A DNA stretch of 64,000 bases from CBDDDW01 sp965226805. GTDB taxonomy: Bacteria > Chloroflexota > Dehalococcoidia > Lucifugimonadales > JAGWBF01. The number at the start of each line of letters is the position of its first letter. Positions within the stretch are counted from its first letter, which is position 1. This document shows positions 1 through 8,326 of this stretch, piece after piece. The position numbers were made by a program, and so were the translations under genes. The stretch lies in contig CBDDDW010000016.1 of assembly GCA_965226805.1 (NCBI GenBank), forward strand, positions 1 to 64,000. The letters run 5' to 3'. The notes under the pieces are model-generated. The model was not told where the DNA came from. It saw nothing but the letters and a program-made list of their open reading frames with translations, and did no database searches.

Positions 1-1
1 C

Positions 2-1817
2 GGCTTCGACCAGCGCGAGATGGGGCAAGAGGACCTGAAAACGGGCGAGATGTTCGGCGCACCCATTGCCCTGCTCATCCTGATCCTGGTTCTGGGCGCC
101 CTGGTTGCTGCGCTGCTGCCCATGGTCATAGCCATCTTCTCCATTGTCTTTGCTCTAGGAATCGCCGCCTTGATCGGCCAGGCCTTCCAGCTCTCCTTCT
201 TCGTGGAGAATATCGTTTTTATGATTGGCCTGGCCGTTGGCATCGACTACTCGCTGTTCGTTGTGGCCCGTTACCGGGAGGAGCGTGCCCGCGGCCATGA
301 GAAAGCCGAGGCCATCGCCCGGACGGGAGCGACGGCCAACCGCACAGTGCTGTTTAGCGGCATGACCGTGGTCCTGGCCCTCATTGTCATGGTGCTGATC
401 CCCTTCAATATCTTCATCAGCGTCGGAGTTGGCGCCATTCTCGTGGTGGTTGGCGCCGTGCTGGCGTCCATGACTCTGCTGCCAGCCCTTCTCAGCCTCA
501 TGGGTGATGGGATAAACAGACTGTCCATCCCGTTTTTCGGAGGTGCCCAGGCGACCTACGAGGAAAGTGGCACTGGTGGAGTATGGGACAGGATCTCACG
601 GGGCGTGATGCGACAGCCATTGCTGGGTCTGGTCCTATCCGCGGGGCTCCTCATCGCCGCGGCGATACCCTTTTTCGGCATCCATACCGGCTTCGCCGGT
701 ATCTCCACCTTTGCCCGACCGCATCGAGTCCAAGCAGGGGTTCGAGATCCTTGACCAGAAGTTCTCCGCGGGTGAGGTCACCCCGGCAGAGATCGTGATC
801 GACGGCGAGATCGACTCCTCGGCCGTACAGGCCGCCATCGACCAGTTGATCGCGGCGTTGGCCGGGGACGACGCCTTCGCCGAGCCGAGGCCCCTGGAGG
901 TGAACCCCGCCCGCGACCTGGCGTTGCTCTCGGTGCCGGTGGCCGGTGACTCCTCCGCCGACATCTCCCTGGACGCCATCAAGCGTCTCCGCAAGGAGTA
1001 CGTCCCCGGCGCATTCGACGGAGTTCCGGCCGAGGTCCACGTCACCGGTGACACCGCCTTCAGCATAGACTTCTTTAAACTTGCCAAGGACTCAGCCTGG
1101 ATCGTCTTCCCCTTTGTCCTGGGTGTCAGCTTCCTGCTGCTCACCCTGGTATTCCGCTCTATCGTGGTCGCGGCCAAGGCCGTGGTAATGAACCTTCTGG
1201 CAGTGGGTGCTTCCTACGGTATCTTAGTGCTTATCTTCCAAGAAGGGGTATTGGCCGATACCCTGGGATTCCAGAAGTCGCCGATAATCGAGGCGTGGAT
1301 TCCCCTGTTCCTGTTCACTATCCTGTTCGGCCTATCTATGGACTACCACGTCTTCCTGCTCAGCCGGGTCCGGGAGCGTTTCGACCAGACGGGGGACAAC
1401 ACCGAGTCGGTGGCCTTCGGCATACGGTCCACCGGCCGCCTCATCACTGGGGCCGCTCTCATAATGGTAGCCGTGTTCTGGGGCTTCGCCGCGGGTGACC
1501 TGGTCGGCATCACGCAGATGGGCTTTGGACTCGGGATTGCCATCCTTCTGGACGCTACTATCGTCAGGATGATCCTGGTGCCGGCCGCTATGAGGATGCT
1601 GGGTAAGTGGAACTGGTACCTGCCCGGATGGCTGGAGTGGCTCCCCGACTTGCGCATAGGCGAGGGGGGAGGGCCAGCCGGCGCCCGAAAGCCTGTCCTA
1701 GAGTTCGATCAGCTGAAAACCTACTGCGTACTTGCACCCCAGCGCCGTTGTGGCCTTCGAGGCCATCCTGCGAATGAGTTCCTCAGGGTCAAATCGGAAG
1801 GTAGGTTTTCCAGGTAG
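2..1817 (+). pseudogene. MMPL/RND-family membrane transporter, frameshifted and cut by the window edge
   Basis: MMPL-type transporters move lipids or drugs across the inner membrane using the proton gradient. The reading frame enters from the left edge, so the N-terminus is missing. The first part (frame 2, to 754) has several membrane helices and the family signature GIDYSLFVVARYREE. The second part (frame 3, from about 713 to 1817) has an extracytoplasmic domain, TGDTAFSIDFF, more helices and the second signature GLSMDYHVFLLSRVRE. The two parts join if one T is removed from TTT at 710-712, giving STLPDRIESKQGFEIL, which is normal for the family. Either the gene is broken or the assembly has an indel. 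The C-terminus after GKWNWYLPGWLEWLP is short and looks natural. Confidence 0.85.
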
Positions 1818-1859
1818 ACTCGGTGCGCTAAGAAGCGTTGAGGGAAGGAGGGTAGGCCT

Positions 1860-2312
1860 TCAACGATTGCGTGAGGCCATCCAGTCGTCGTGGGAAGGCA
1901 CTTCCTCGCCAACGACGTGAAGGAGGTAGTAGCAGCCCAGGTCGCCCATGAATTTGAACTCCTTGCGCAAAGACGCGACCGTGGCCTCGAAGTCCTTGTG
2001 GGACCGCAGGTAACTCCGAAAGGACCCATGCTCTTTTTCAAGCTCTATCATCCGGCCGGCGTTCGCTACGACAGCGTCCAGCTTCCGGCGATTGCGGATC
2101 ACACGGGTGTCCTTGGCCAGTGCATCGACGTCTTCCTCGGTTAGGTCGGCAACAGTTTCCGCGTCGAAGTCGCGGAATGCTTCACGGGTACTGGGCCACT
2201 TGGCATCCACCACGCGCCACGACATGCCGCTCTGGAATACAGCTTTACTCATCACCTCAAGGTAGTCACCCAAAATTTTCGGCTCTATTTGCTCTGGCGC
2301 TTCTCCAGGCAT
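1860..2312 (-). CDS. Tag-like DNA-3-methyladenine glycosylase I family protein
   Basis: A 150-residue protein that aligns by eye with the core of DNA-3-methyladenine glycosylase I: GMSWRVVDAKW, then EEDVDALAKDTRVIRNRRKLDAVVANA, matching the family pattern of GLSW, EEDVERL and IIRHRGKI. The usual enzyme is about 185-190 residues and has Cys/His zinc-snap residues at both ends. Those residues are not visible here, and the segment just before GMSW lacks the Glu of E. coli Tag. It may therefore be a non-canonical relative rather than a proven glycosylase. It is transcribed on the minus strand downstream of the enolase-superfamily gene with a 24-bp gap, so the two may form one transcript. Confidence 0.7.
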   Translation of the reverse strand: MPGEAPEQIEPKILGDYLEVMSKAVFQSGMSWRVVDAKWPSTREAFRDFDAETVADLTEEDVDALAKDTRVIRNRRKLDAVVANAGRMIELEKEHGSFRSYLRSHKDFEATVASLRKEFKFMGDLGCYYLLHVVGEEVPSHDDWMASRNR

Positions 2313-2336
2313 ATAGCCCTCCGATTGGTTAGTTTT

Positions 2337-3455
2337 TTATAGGACCGCTTCGGTCACACTTTCCAAGCCTGCCCAGTCGATATCCACTCCAAGGCCGGCC
2401 TTTTCTGGGGCACTAACGTACCCCTCACGGTCCACCACCAAGTCCTCTACGAGCCCAAACTGCATCGGCTCGGCGGGAATGGCCCATGGGAAAAGGTCTG
2501 TGTTGCTTATCGACAAAGCCAGGTGAAGAACGGCGACCTGCATGAGCGAGTTGCCCCCGTAGTGGGCCTGAAAGTGCAGGTTGTTAGCCTCACTTAGGGC
2601 GGCTAGCTTCCTTACTCCCGTTATGCCGTCCTTATTGGGATCACCCAGGATGATAGACGCGGCCCTTTTCTTGATGGCCTCGGCGGCATCGACGAATCTA
2701 AAGTCCTTCGAGTCACTAATAGCCAGAGGCGTATCCAGTCTTCGGCTCAGATCGGCGAGCGCATCCAGATCATGGGACCCCATGGGGTCTTCGTACCAGC
2801 GAAATCTGAGCTCGTCGAGGGCCCGGCCAAGGAATATCGCATCCCCAAGGGAGTACCGGCCGACACAATCGAACATCAGGTCCATGTCATCCCCAACGGC
2901 CCGCCGTACGGCGGCGCACACCTGGACGACCTTCCTCAGGTTGGGTACTCCGTGGTGAAGCTTATAGGCCACAAAACCCCGTTCCTTGTACATCAGGGCT
3001 TCTTCAACGTTGGCCTCTACGTCATCATGGTAAGGTGCGCTGGCACAAGCGTGGACTTTAGTCCGGCAAGTCCCCATAAACTGATATAGAGGAATATCGC
3101 AGGCCTTCGCCGCCAGGTCCCAGAGAGCCACGTCCACCGCCATGATCGTGGAGTCACGTACATCCCAGCGGGGGGCCATTTCCCTTAGTTGGCGCCAGGC
3201 CGGCTCACGGCTCCAGACATCCTGTCCGACCAGCATAGGTTTGATCTGTTCTACCAGTGGGAGGATGCCGTGAGTGTTGTCATTGAGCGGATGGCCTACG
3301 AAACAGTGCCCTTCCAGTCCATCGTTGCTGATGATTCGGAGAACGCCTATGTACCGATTTTTCTGGCCCGTGGGTCCGTGATCAGGGGAGTAACTAACCA
3401 CTGGAGGCGCTATCCGCAGCACGTGGACCTTGAGATCTTTAATCTTTAGGTTCAT
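2337..3455 (-). CDS. Enolase-superfamily enzyme (mandelate racemase / muconate lactonizing type)
   Basis: A 372-residue protein with the N-terminal capping domain and C-terminal barrel of the mandelate racemase/muconate lactonizing family. These enzymes abstract a proton alpha to a carboxylate using Mg2+. Visible elements are VALWDLAAKACDIPLYQFMG at the domain junction, AYKLHHG on the second barrel strand (general-base region), metal ligands in LMFDCVG and WYEDPMG, and a third strand SDSKDFRF. AHYGGNSL late in the barrel fits an acid/base His region. The substrate, probably a sugar acid or similar, cannot be read from the sequence. Expansion of this family is known from SAR202 Chloroflexi, which fits the context. 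The start at 3455 follows a GGAGG-like sequence (AGGAGGCAATC on the minus strand). Confidence 0.85.
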   Translation of the reverse strand: MNLKIKDLKVHVLRIAPPVVSYSPDHGPTGQKNRYIGVLRIISNDGLEGHCFVGHPLNDNTHGILPLVEQIKPMLVGQDVWSREPAWRQLREMAPRWDVRDSTIMAVDVALWDLAAKACDIPLYQFMGTCRTKVHACASAPYHDDVEANVEEALMYKERGFVAYKLHHGVPNLRKVVQVCAAVRRAVGDDMDLMFDCVGRYSLGDAIFLGRALDELRFRWYEDPMGSHDLDALADLSRRLDTPLAISDSKDFRFVDAAEAIKKRAASIILGDPNKDGITGVRKLAALSEANNLHFQAHYGGNSLMQVAVLHLALSISNTDLFPWAIPAEPMQFGLVEDLVVDREGYVSAPEKAGLGVDIDWAGLESVTEAVL

Positions 3456-3584
3456 GCTGATTGCCTCCTGTTCCTGGTCGTCGAGCTGAGTATAGTCAGC
3501 GCCCTATCCAGTGTCAACGAACGGACTAGGCGCGCCGGTAAAGGTGGCGATTCCACACACTCCCAAGCCCGTGCGGCCGTGCGG

Positions 3585-3614
3585 TTTACTTTCCCGCTTT
3601 GTGGAGAGTAGAAT
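3585..3614 (+). promoter_or_regulatory. Candidate sigma-70-type promoter for the flavoprotein/hydrolase pair
   Basis: TTTACT (3585-3590) and TAGAAT (3609-3614) are separated by 18 bp and lie about 30 bp upstream of the start at 3643. AAGGGGG just before the start can serve as ribosome binding site. The hexamers are imperfect, so this is only a plausible site. Confidence 0.35.
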
Positions 3615-3642
3615 AGTGTGAACTTTTCCCTAAGGGGGCGCG

Positions 3643-4216
3643 ATGGCTACCAGCAAGACCGTTAAGAAAAACCGGTTTAACGAAACTTTCGGATATCCCA
3701 AGGACGCGGCGGCGACAAAGTCCAGGGACTACCTCACGCCGTGGGTCCGGGAGTTCATCCAGCGCGCGCCCTTTGTTGTGATGGCTACTGGTGATGTCCA
3801 GGGTAGTATGGACGCCTCTCCGAAAGGAGGTAAGCCCGGCTTCGTTCAGGTCCTCGACGAGCGGCACCTCCTAATTCCCCGACGTGGCCGGAAACAAGCT
3901 GTTTGAGTCCTATCAGAACCTCGAAACCAATCCTCATGTAGGTTTGGTGTTCATGATCCCGGGAGTCAATGACACTGTTCGTGTGAACGGCAGGGTGACG
4001 TTCGTTGACAAGCAGGAGCTGGAGCGGCAGAACGTGGAGCTAAGCCTGTACAATCCCGACGACAACTCCAAGCACCTGCAGGGCGTTATCATCGAGGTAG
4101 ACGAGTCATACCCACACTGCCCACGGGCCCTGAAGTTCTCCCGCCTGTGGGATGTCCAGGAGATCGCGGCCAACCAGGCCCATCGCCCCATACGGGAACG
4201 CAGCCTCGACGGTTAA
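3643..4216 (+). pseudogene. FMN-dependent PPOX-type flavoprotein (MSMEG_1061-like), frameshifted
   Basis: Pyridoxamine 5'-phosphate oxidase-fold flavoproteins bind FMN (or F420) and reduce small substrates. The N-terminal piece runs from 3643 through FVVMATGD, DASPKGGKPGFVQVLDERHLLIP. The C-terminal piece resumes as DVAGNKLFESYQN, then NPHVGLVFMIPG and VRVNGRVTF. The pieces are in different frames and join if one C is removed from CCCC at 3877-3880, giving LLIPDVAGNKL, about 190 residues, the family length. It is followed after 25 bp by the hydrolase gene. The gene may be genuinely broken or a base may have been miscalled. Confidence 0.8.
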
Positions 4217-4241
4217 CAACGCGCAGCCGGAGGACCCCGCG

Positions 4242-5030
4242 ATGCCTTACGTAGTGACGCCGGACGAAATCCCTATCTACTACATAGACGAGGGTCCAAG
4301 GGGCTCCGTGGGAATCTTCTTGATTCATGCGGAGCCCTTTAACAGCAAGTTCTGGCAGAAGAACATCCCGGAGCTGTCTCAAAGATTCAGAGTGGTGGCT
4401 ATGGACGTGAGGGGCCGTGGGGAATCCGGGAAAACCGATGACGGCCACAATCTTACTCAGTTCGCGCGGGACTTCCGGCAGCTTCTGGAGGAGCTGGGGC
4501 TCGAAAAGGTCGTGGTTGTGGGCTGGTCGCTGGGCGGCTCCATAGTTTGGAGCTACATGGAACAGTTCGGGGACGACCGCCTCGCCGGATACGTCAACGT
4601 CGACCAGAGGCCCGCTCGGATCGTGCCGGAAGGGTTCCACGAGACGATGTTGGAGGCGGTGCGGACCCACCCCATTCAGTACTACAGCGACTCGGTTCGA
4701 TGGATGTTGGGTCCAGATATGGCCCTGGAAGAGGAGGTGTTCAACTGGATGGTCTACGAGTGTATGAAGACACCCACCTCTACCCATTGCACCACCGTCA
4801 CCGAGGCGTATCACTCCGACTGGCGCCCCTTTTTGCCGAACGTGCTGATTCCGACCCGTGTCTTCTGGGCCAAGCACGGCGGCATCAGGTCCGAGATGGC
4901 TCAGGATATGGTTCAGGCGATGCCCAACTCCAGGCTCGTGTACTTTGAGAAGAGCGGGCATCTGCTCCCTTGGACGGAGGCCGAGAAATTCAACCAGGAG
5001 GTGGTGGCTTTCGCCCGGGAGGTCCTTTAA
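4242..5030 (+). CDS. Alpha/beta hydrolase
   Basis: A 262-residue alpha/beta-fold hydrolase. The nucleophile elbow is GWSLGG, the oxyanion region IHAEPFNSKFW, the strand before the elbow DVRGRGESGKT, and the C-terminal catalytic His lies in SGHLLPW. The frame is open further upstream, but the ATG at 4242 is preferred: it follows GGAGG at a usable distance and gives the normal N-terminus MPYVVTPDEIPIYY. It lies 25 bp after the flavoprotein frame, so the two are probably co-transcribed. The substrate is unknown. Haloperoxidase/esterase-type relatives are the closest by overall pattern. Confidence 0.85.
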   Translation: MPYVVTPDEIPIYYIDEGPRGSVGIFLIHAEPFNSKFWQKNIPELSQRFRVVAMDVRGRGESGKTDDGHNLTQFARDFRQLLEELGLEKVVVVGWSLGGSIVWSYMEQFGDDRLAGYVNVDQRPARIVPEGFHETMLEAVRTHPIQYYSDSVRWMLGPDMALEEEVFNWMVYECMKTPTSTHCTTVTEAYHSDWRPFLPNVLIPTRVFWAKHGGIRSEMAQDMVQAMPNSRLVYFEKSGHLLPWTEAEKFNQEVVAFAREVL

Positions 5031-5049
5031 GGGGACTTCGCCCCTTCGA

Positions 5050-5218
5050 CTAGTCGTGTGTCTGCCAAATGGGTTTACAATACGTCAGCGCTCGACGTGG
5101 CCCCCCGGTCTGCCTCCTCTCCCTATGGGAGAGGATTGAGGTGAGGGTGAGACCGGGGTTCGCGGGGAGGACCTCCTCATATCAGCATTGTAATGCTATA
5201 TACGAGACACTAGACTAG
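5050..5218. mobile_element. 169-bp MITE-like element, copy 1, bordered by CTAG
   Basis: This stretch is base-for-base identical to 62256-62424. It begins and ends with CTAG. Inside that, imperfect terminal inverted repeats read TCGTGTGTCT and, from the other end, TCTAGTGTCT. Nested inverted pairs continue inward: TTACAAT with ATTGTAA, CCCCGGTC with GACCGGGG, and CCTCTCCC with GGGAGAGG (5116-5123 and 5127-5134), so the whole unit can fold into one long hairpin. It encodes no protein. CTAG borders are typical of target duplications made by IS5-type transposases. Two identical copies 57 kb apart suggest recent movement. Confidence 0.8.
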
Positions 5219-5363
5219 GGTGAGGGCCTAAAGGCGGCGAAGAATTCCAGTGGGGTCTGCGAGACTCTTCGTCCGCATTAAGTGGACTCAGAGTGGCAGA
5301 AGGACCGGAGTGACAGAAGAACCTGAGTGACAGAAGAACGCCGAAAATCGGCGCCCCAGAGGT
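5219..5363. repeat. Degenerate intergenic repeat remnants
   Basis: Non-coding stretch between the MITE and the YIP1 promoter. It contains GGCGAAGAATTCCAGTGG and three reiterated phrases of the form GAGTGRCAGAAGRAC (about 5290-5345), which look like decayed pieces of the TCATTCTGAG/GAAGAATCT palindromic repeat found elsewhere in the window. No gene was recognised. Confidence 0.45.
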
Positions 5364-5422
5364 TTGCATGCTCCCTTAGCGGGAAGTTATACTAGGAGGC
5401 CGATACTATAGCCGATACTATA
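5364..5422 (+). promoter_or_regulatory. Promoter with a 12-bp tandem direct repeat just downstream
   Basis: TTGCAT (5364-5369) and TATACT (5388-5393) are spaced by 18 bp, upstream of the YIP1 frame. Directly after the expected transcription start, GCCGATACTATA occurs twice in tandem (5399-5410 and 5411-5422). The duplicate could be a regulator half-site pair or a slipped-strand duplication. Confidence 0.5.
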
Positions 5423-5445
5423 AAGGAAAGGGTGGGGCGATACGC

Positions 5446-6003
5446 GTGATGGGACAAGCGGAAGAAAGGCGTGTGGTCCAGCCGTTCTCATTACTGCAAC
5501 GGCTCGGTCGCGCCGCGCTGTTCGAGAGGGACCTGTACCGCGACGTGGCGGCAAACCCCGGGGCGACGCGCGAGGCGTTTTTTATTGTGGGTCTTGCCGC
5601 CGTTGCCACTGGAGTTGGTTCTCTCAATGATGGCTGGCAGGCGGCGCTACGGATGGGGATAATCGTCGGCCTCAGCGGCTGGTTCCTATGGACAGGTCTC
5701 GCGCTCTTGATTGGGTCGAAGCTGCTCGCGACTCCAGATACGACCGCTACCTGGATAATGGTGGCAAGGGCCCTGGGATTCGCCTAGGCGCCCGGGCTAT
5801 TGCGATTCCTGGGAGTCGTCCCGGTGACCGGGTGGCTCATATCTCTGATCGCCCTCGTGTGGGTCTTCATGGCGATGACCGTCGCACTCCGGGAGGTCCT
5901 GCGTTACGACTCGCTCTGGAGGGCGGCTGCTGTGATCGCGATAGGGTTAATTCCCTACCTTTTGATTCAAGTCGGTCTCATCGTGCTTACGGGAGGCCCG
6001 TAG
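5446..6003 (+). pseudogene. YIP1-family membrane protein interrupted by an amber codon
   Basis: YIP1-family proteins are polytopic membrane proteins of unknown function in bacteria. The frame starts at GTG 5446 (or ATG 5449) and encodes a cytoplasmic N-terminus (SLLQRLGRAALFERDLYRDV), then hydrophobic segments around AFFIVGLAAVATGVG and IIVGLSGWFLWTGLALLIG. A TAG at 5785-5787 interrupts it in the same frame: ARALGFA-stop-APGLLRFLGVVPVTG. Further hydrophobic segments follow to 6003. A Gln codon (CAG) changed to TAG would explain the stop. Read through, the product is 185 residues, the normal family length. The 113-residue piece alone would lack the last two helices. Confidence 0.7.
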
Positions 6004-6045
6004 GTCTGTGTACGGGTTTTATGGTAAAGGCGTTTGCTCTTTGGC

Positions 6046-6091
6046 TTGACATATTAATAGGCAAATGAACGAATCTTACGTATAGTTCGTT
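6046..6091 (+). promoter_or_regulatory. TTGACA box and 24-bp dyad upstream of the split secreted-protein gene
   Basis: TTGACA at 6046-6051 is followed by a symmetric site: AACGAA (6068-6073), a central palindrome TACGTA (6077-6082), and TTCGTT (6086-6091). No convincing -10 hexamer stands 17-18 bp from TTGACA. The dyad lies about 160 bp before the gene and may be an operator. Confidence 0.3.
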
Positions 6092-6249
6092 TACATTCGT
6101 GGTGACTCGCAGACTAGATACATTGGTGTGCCCGGGATCACAGACATTGAAGTCAGAACAGTATATAGTGCAATGTAGGTCGAAATCGACATGGCGAAAC
6201 GGGACTCGGTGTAGCCGGTTCCTGCAAGTGAAACAAGGAGGAGTAGAAC

Positions 6250-6495
6250 ATGAATAGGATAATAGGGCTTGGGCTGGCCTCCGCGGCAGTGGCCGTTCTG
6301 ATGATCGGCGTTGCAGTGTGGGCTGCGGGCTCCGATGACGGGTCTGAGGGCACCACCAAGTTCCTTCCAACCAATAACGAGGGCGCCAAGCCCGGGGGGA
6401 CCAAGGCTTCCTTCGGTATTTCGGGCATCATAACCTATACCGTGAGAAACGCCGACGGAAACGTCACCGATGAGGGGACCATCCACAACGACTGA
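6250..6495 (+). pseudogene. 5' part of a secreted-protein gene split by the IS3-family element
   Basis: Eighty-one codons with a strong ribosome binding site (AAGGAGG, 8 bp before the ATG). The N-terminus MNRIIGLGLASAAVAVLMIG is a signal peptide or membrane anchor. The rest (GISGIITYTVRNADGNVTDE) looks like an extracellular beta domain. The stop codon TGA is formed by the first bases of the insertion sequence. Removing the IS and one copy of GAC joins this frame directly to 7766: HND then VNDPEALNEIFDRITG. The intact ancestor would have continued into 7763-8196, about 224 residues. The family is not recognised. Confidence 0.75.
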
Positions 6496-6554
6496 GATAG
6501 GATGGGAAAAACGGACACCAAAGTCGGATAAGATAGAGCGACGGAGGTGTCAGT

Positions 6555-6875
6555 ATGAAAGGTGTCCCTCAAGGAAGATACACGAGGGAATTCCGCCAGG
6601 AAGCAGTGAAGCTGGTAACGGAAGAGAGGCTATCATTGCCGGAGGCAGCCCGCCGGTTGTCCCTGGCGCCATCGACGTTAGGGTACTGGGTAAAGGCACA
6701 AAGGGCTGGCAAACTGGGAGATGTCGGCAAGACGTACAGGCCCTTGACTGAAGTAGAGATGGATTTGGCCCGGACTAAGAAGGAACTGGCGGAAGTGAAG
6801 ATGGAGCGGGACATACTAAAAAAGCGGCCGCGTACTTTGCCAAGGAGTCGCTGCCCGGTACGCGGCGATGAATGA
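6555..6875 (+). CDS. IS3-family transposase OrfA (HTH)
   Basis: A 106-residue DNA-binding subunit: YTREFRQEAVKLV, then LSLPEAARRLSLAPSTLGYW as the helix-turn-helix, then a leucine-zipper-like coiled coil to ERDILKK. A canonical -1 slippery heptamer A-AAA-AAG lies at 6818-6824. After a -1 slip the frame reads KKAAAYFAKESLPGTRR and stops at TGA, which is the usual OrfA C-terminus. The unshifted tail (RPRTLPRSRC) looks out of frame. Either one A was lost from a run of seven, or slippage makes the proper tail. Confidence 0.85.
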   Translation: MKGVPQGRYTREFRQEAVKLVTEERLSLPEAARRLSLAPSTLGYWVKAQRAGKLGDVGKTYRPLTEVEMDLARTKKELAEVKMERDILKKRPRTLPRSRCPVRGDE

Positions 6876-7728
6876 GTTGCGGCTCAAGTATCCAGTCCGG
6901 ATGATGCGACGGATTATGAATGTATCGGCCAGCGGCTACTATGCGTGGGTGGACCGGCCGCTGTCCAAGCGGGCACAGGAGGAAGTGCGGCTGGAGCTGG
7001 AGATAATGGCGGCCCACCAGCGGAATAGACAGACCTATGGCCCGGAACGGTTACAGCGCGATCTGGCGGAGCATGGCGTTCGGGTGGGTGTTTGCCGGAT
7101 CAAGCGGATCCGGCAAAAGCTCGGCATACGCTGTAAACAGAAGAGGAGATTCAAGACTACCACTAACTCCGCGCACAGACTGCCAGTTGCGGATAACTTG
7201 TTGGGCCAGCAGTTCAAGGTCAGTCAGCCCAACGCCGTGTGGGTGAGTGACATCACCTATATACCGACTGATGAAGGCTGGCTATACCTGGCGGGCCACA
7301 AGGACCTGTTCACCGGAGAGCTCGTGGGCTATGCCATGGGAGAGCGGATGACCAGGAATCTGGTTAGTCAGTCTCTATTCCGGGCGCTGAGAGCCAAACG
7401 CCCCGCGAGGGGACTGATGCATCACTCTGACCGGGGCTCTCAGTATTGCTCCCAGGAGTACAGAAATCTTATGGAGCGCTCTGGCCTGAGATCATCCATG
7501 AGCGGGAAAGGGAACTGTTTTGATAATGCGCCGATGGAGAGCTTCTGGGGAACACTCAAGCAGGAGCTAGTCCATCACCGTCATTATCGAAGTAGACAGG
7601 AAGCAATTCGAGATATTACAGAATATATCGAGATCTTCTATAACAGGCAGCGCCGCCAGGCCAGGCTGGGATTCCTGTCACCTGCGGCCTTTCAACAAAG
7701 ATTCTATGCAGGATTACTCGCAGCTTGA
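6868..7728 (+). CDS. IS3-family transposase OrfB (DDE integrase core)
   Basis: A 286-residue catalytic subunit. An HTH_21 region (YGPERLQRDLAEHGVRVG) precedes the rve core. The three catalytic acids are visible in VSDITYIPT, HHSDRGSQY and NAPMESFWGTLKQE. The N-terminus YPVRMMRRIMNVSASGYYAW is typical of the IS3 OrfB group. Its ATG overlaps the TGA of the slipped OrfA frame (ATGA), suggesting translational coupling. The gene is complete, so the element may be active or nearly so. Confidence 0.92.
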   Translation: MNELRLKYPVRMMRRIMNVSASGYYAWVDRPLSKRAQEEVRLELEIMAAHQRNRQTYGPERLQRDLAEHGVRVGVCRIKRIRQKLGIRCKQKRRFKTTTNSAHRLPVADNLLGQQFKVSQPNAVWVSDITYIPTDEGWLYLAGHKDLFTGELVGYAMGERMTRNLVSQSLFRALRAKRPARGLMHHSDRGSQYCSQEYRNLMERSGLRSSMSGKGNCFDNAPMESFWGTLKQELVHHRHYRSRQEAIRDITEYIEIFYNRQRRQARLGFLSPAAFQQRFYAGLLAA

Positions 7729-7762
7729 AAGGTTTGGTGTCCACTATTGCCATCCGACCCCA

Positions 7763-8196
7763 GACGTGAATGATCCAGAAGCCCTCAACGAGATCTTCGA
7801 CCGCATCACCGGGACCGCCTCAGGAGGCGCCTTCGACGGCATAGGCGCCGTGAACGTGTCCACCGGCATAACACCGGCGTAACTGGGGACGCACTCACCG
7901 ACGACCTGGACGGCGACAGCGGGACCGGCGGGGACCAGAACCCGGCGGACGATAGCAGCGTTACGCGGGACTTCGGCACTGAGAGCGGCAACGGCCAGGT
8001 GGACGTGACCTTTACGTCCCAGGCCGCCAATATCAGCATAACCCAGATCTTCCTTACAAAAACCGCGCCGCAGGATACGACGGGGGCGACGACTAACATC
8101 ACCGATGAAGAGATATTCGCCTACGTGGATGTGCCCGACATCCTGCTGAACACCAGTGACTCCGTCACCTATACCTGGACCGTCGACGTCGACTAG
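7763..8196 (+). pseudogene. 3' part of the split secreted-protein gene, with a further frameshift
   Basis: Begins with the second copy of the GAC target duplication. The first 38 codons (NDPEALNEIFDRITGTASGG to STGITPA) end at TAA 7880-7882. The next frame, from 7879, reads VTGDALTDDLDGDSGTGG, then QVDVTFTSQAANISITQIF and VTYTWTVDVD before a stop at 8194-8196. Inserting one G at about 7879 fuses the two. The composition is acidic and rich in Thr, Ser and Gly, as in extracellular beta-sandwich proteins. No domain family was recognised. The frameshift may have followed inactivation by the IS. Confidence 0.6.
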
Positions 8197-8206
8197 GCCC
8201 TTATAA

Positions 8207-8285
8207 AGGGTCGGCGGGAGCTATCGAGGTAGCGACAGGCGACTGTCGGCCGGGCGTCGATTCCGGCGCCGCTCCCGCGGACCCT
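8207..8285 (+). other. Candidate structured RNA or cruciform: closed multi-hairpin element
   Basis: The arms AGGGTCGGCGGGAGC (8207-8221) and GCTCCCGCGGACCCT (8271-8285) pair at 14 of 15 positions. Inside are two hairpins in tandem: CGACAG / CTGTCG closing a GCGA (GNRA) tetraloop at 8233-8248, and GCCGG / CCGGC at 8249-8267. The element lies in the 130-bp gap between the split secreted gene and the giant surface-protein gene, 41 bp upstream of the latter's ATG. There is no T-tract, so a simple terminator is unlikely. It matches no riboswitch class I can name. Confidence 0.4.
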
Positions 8286-8326
8286 CTCGCAACCAACCGC
8301 CGCCGCGTTGCATGTGAGGGCTGAGG

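Larger units (their letters stand above)
6493..7762 (+). mobile_element. IS3-family insertion sequence, 1270 bp
   Basis: Starts TGAGATAGGATGG and ends, read inward from the right, TGGGGTCGGATGG. The 27-bp ends match at 20 positions, including the shared GGACACC. The ends are TG and CA as expected for IS3. GAC at 6490-6492 and GAC at 7763-7765 form the 3-bp target duplication. The element carries two overlapping frames, orfA and orfB, and sits inside a secreted-protein gene whose frame is restored exactly when the element and one GAC are removed. Confidence 0.9.

Noticed and set aside
5050..5218. Mobilisation of the 169-bp MITE by the resident IS5 element
   Set aside because: The IS5 ends are GGAACCTCTGAACAA; the MITE ends are TCGTGTGTCT/TCTAGTGTCT. 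Only the CTAG target is shared.
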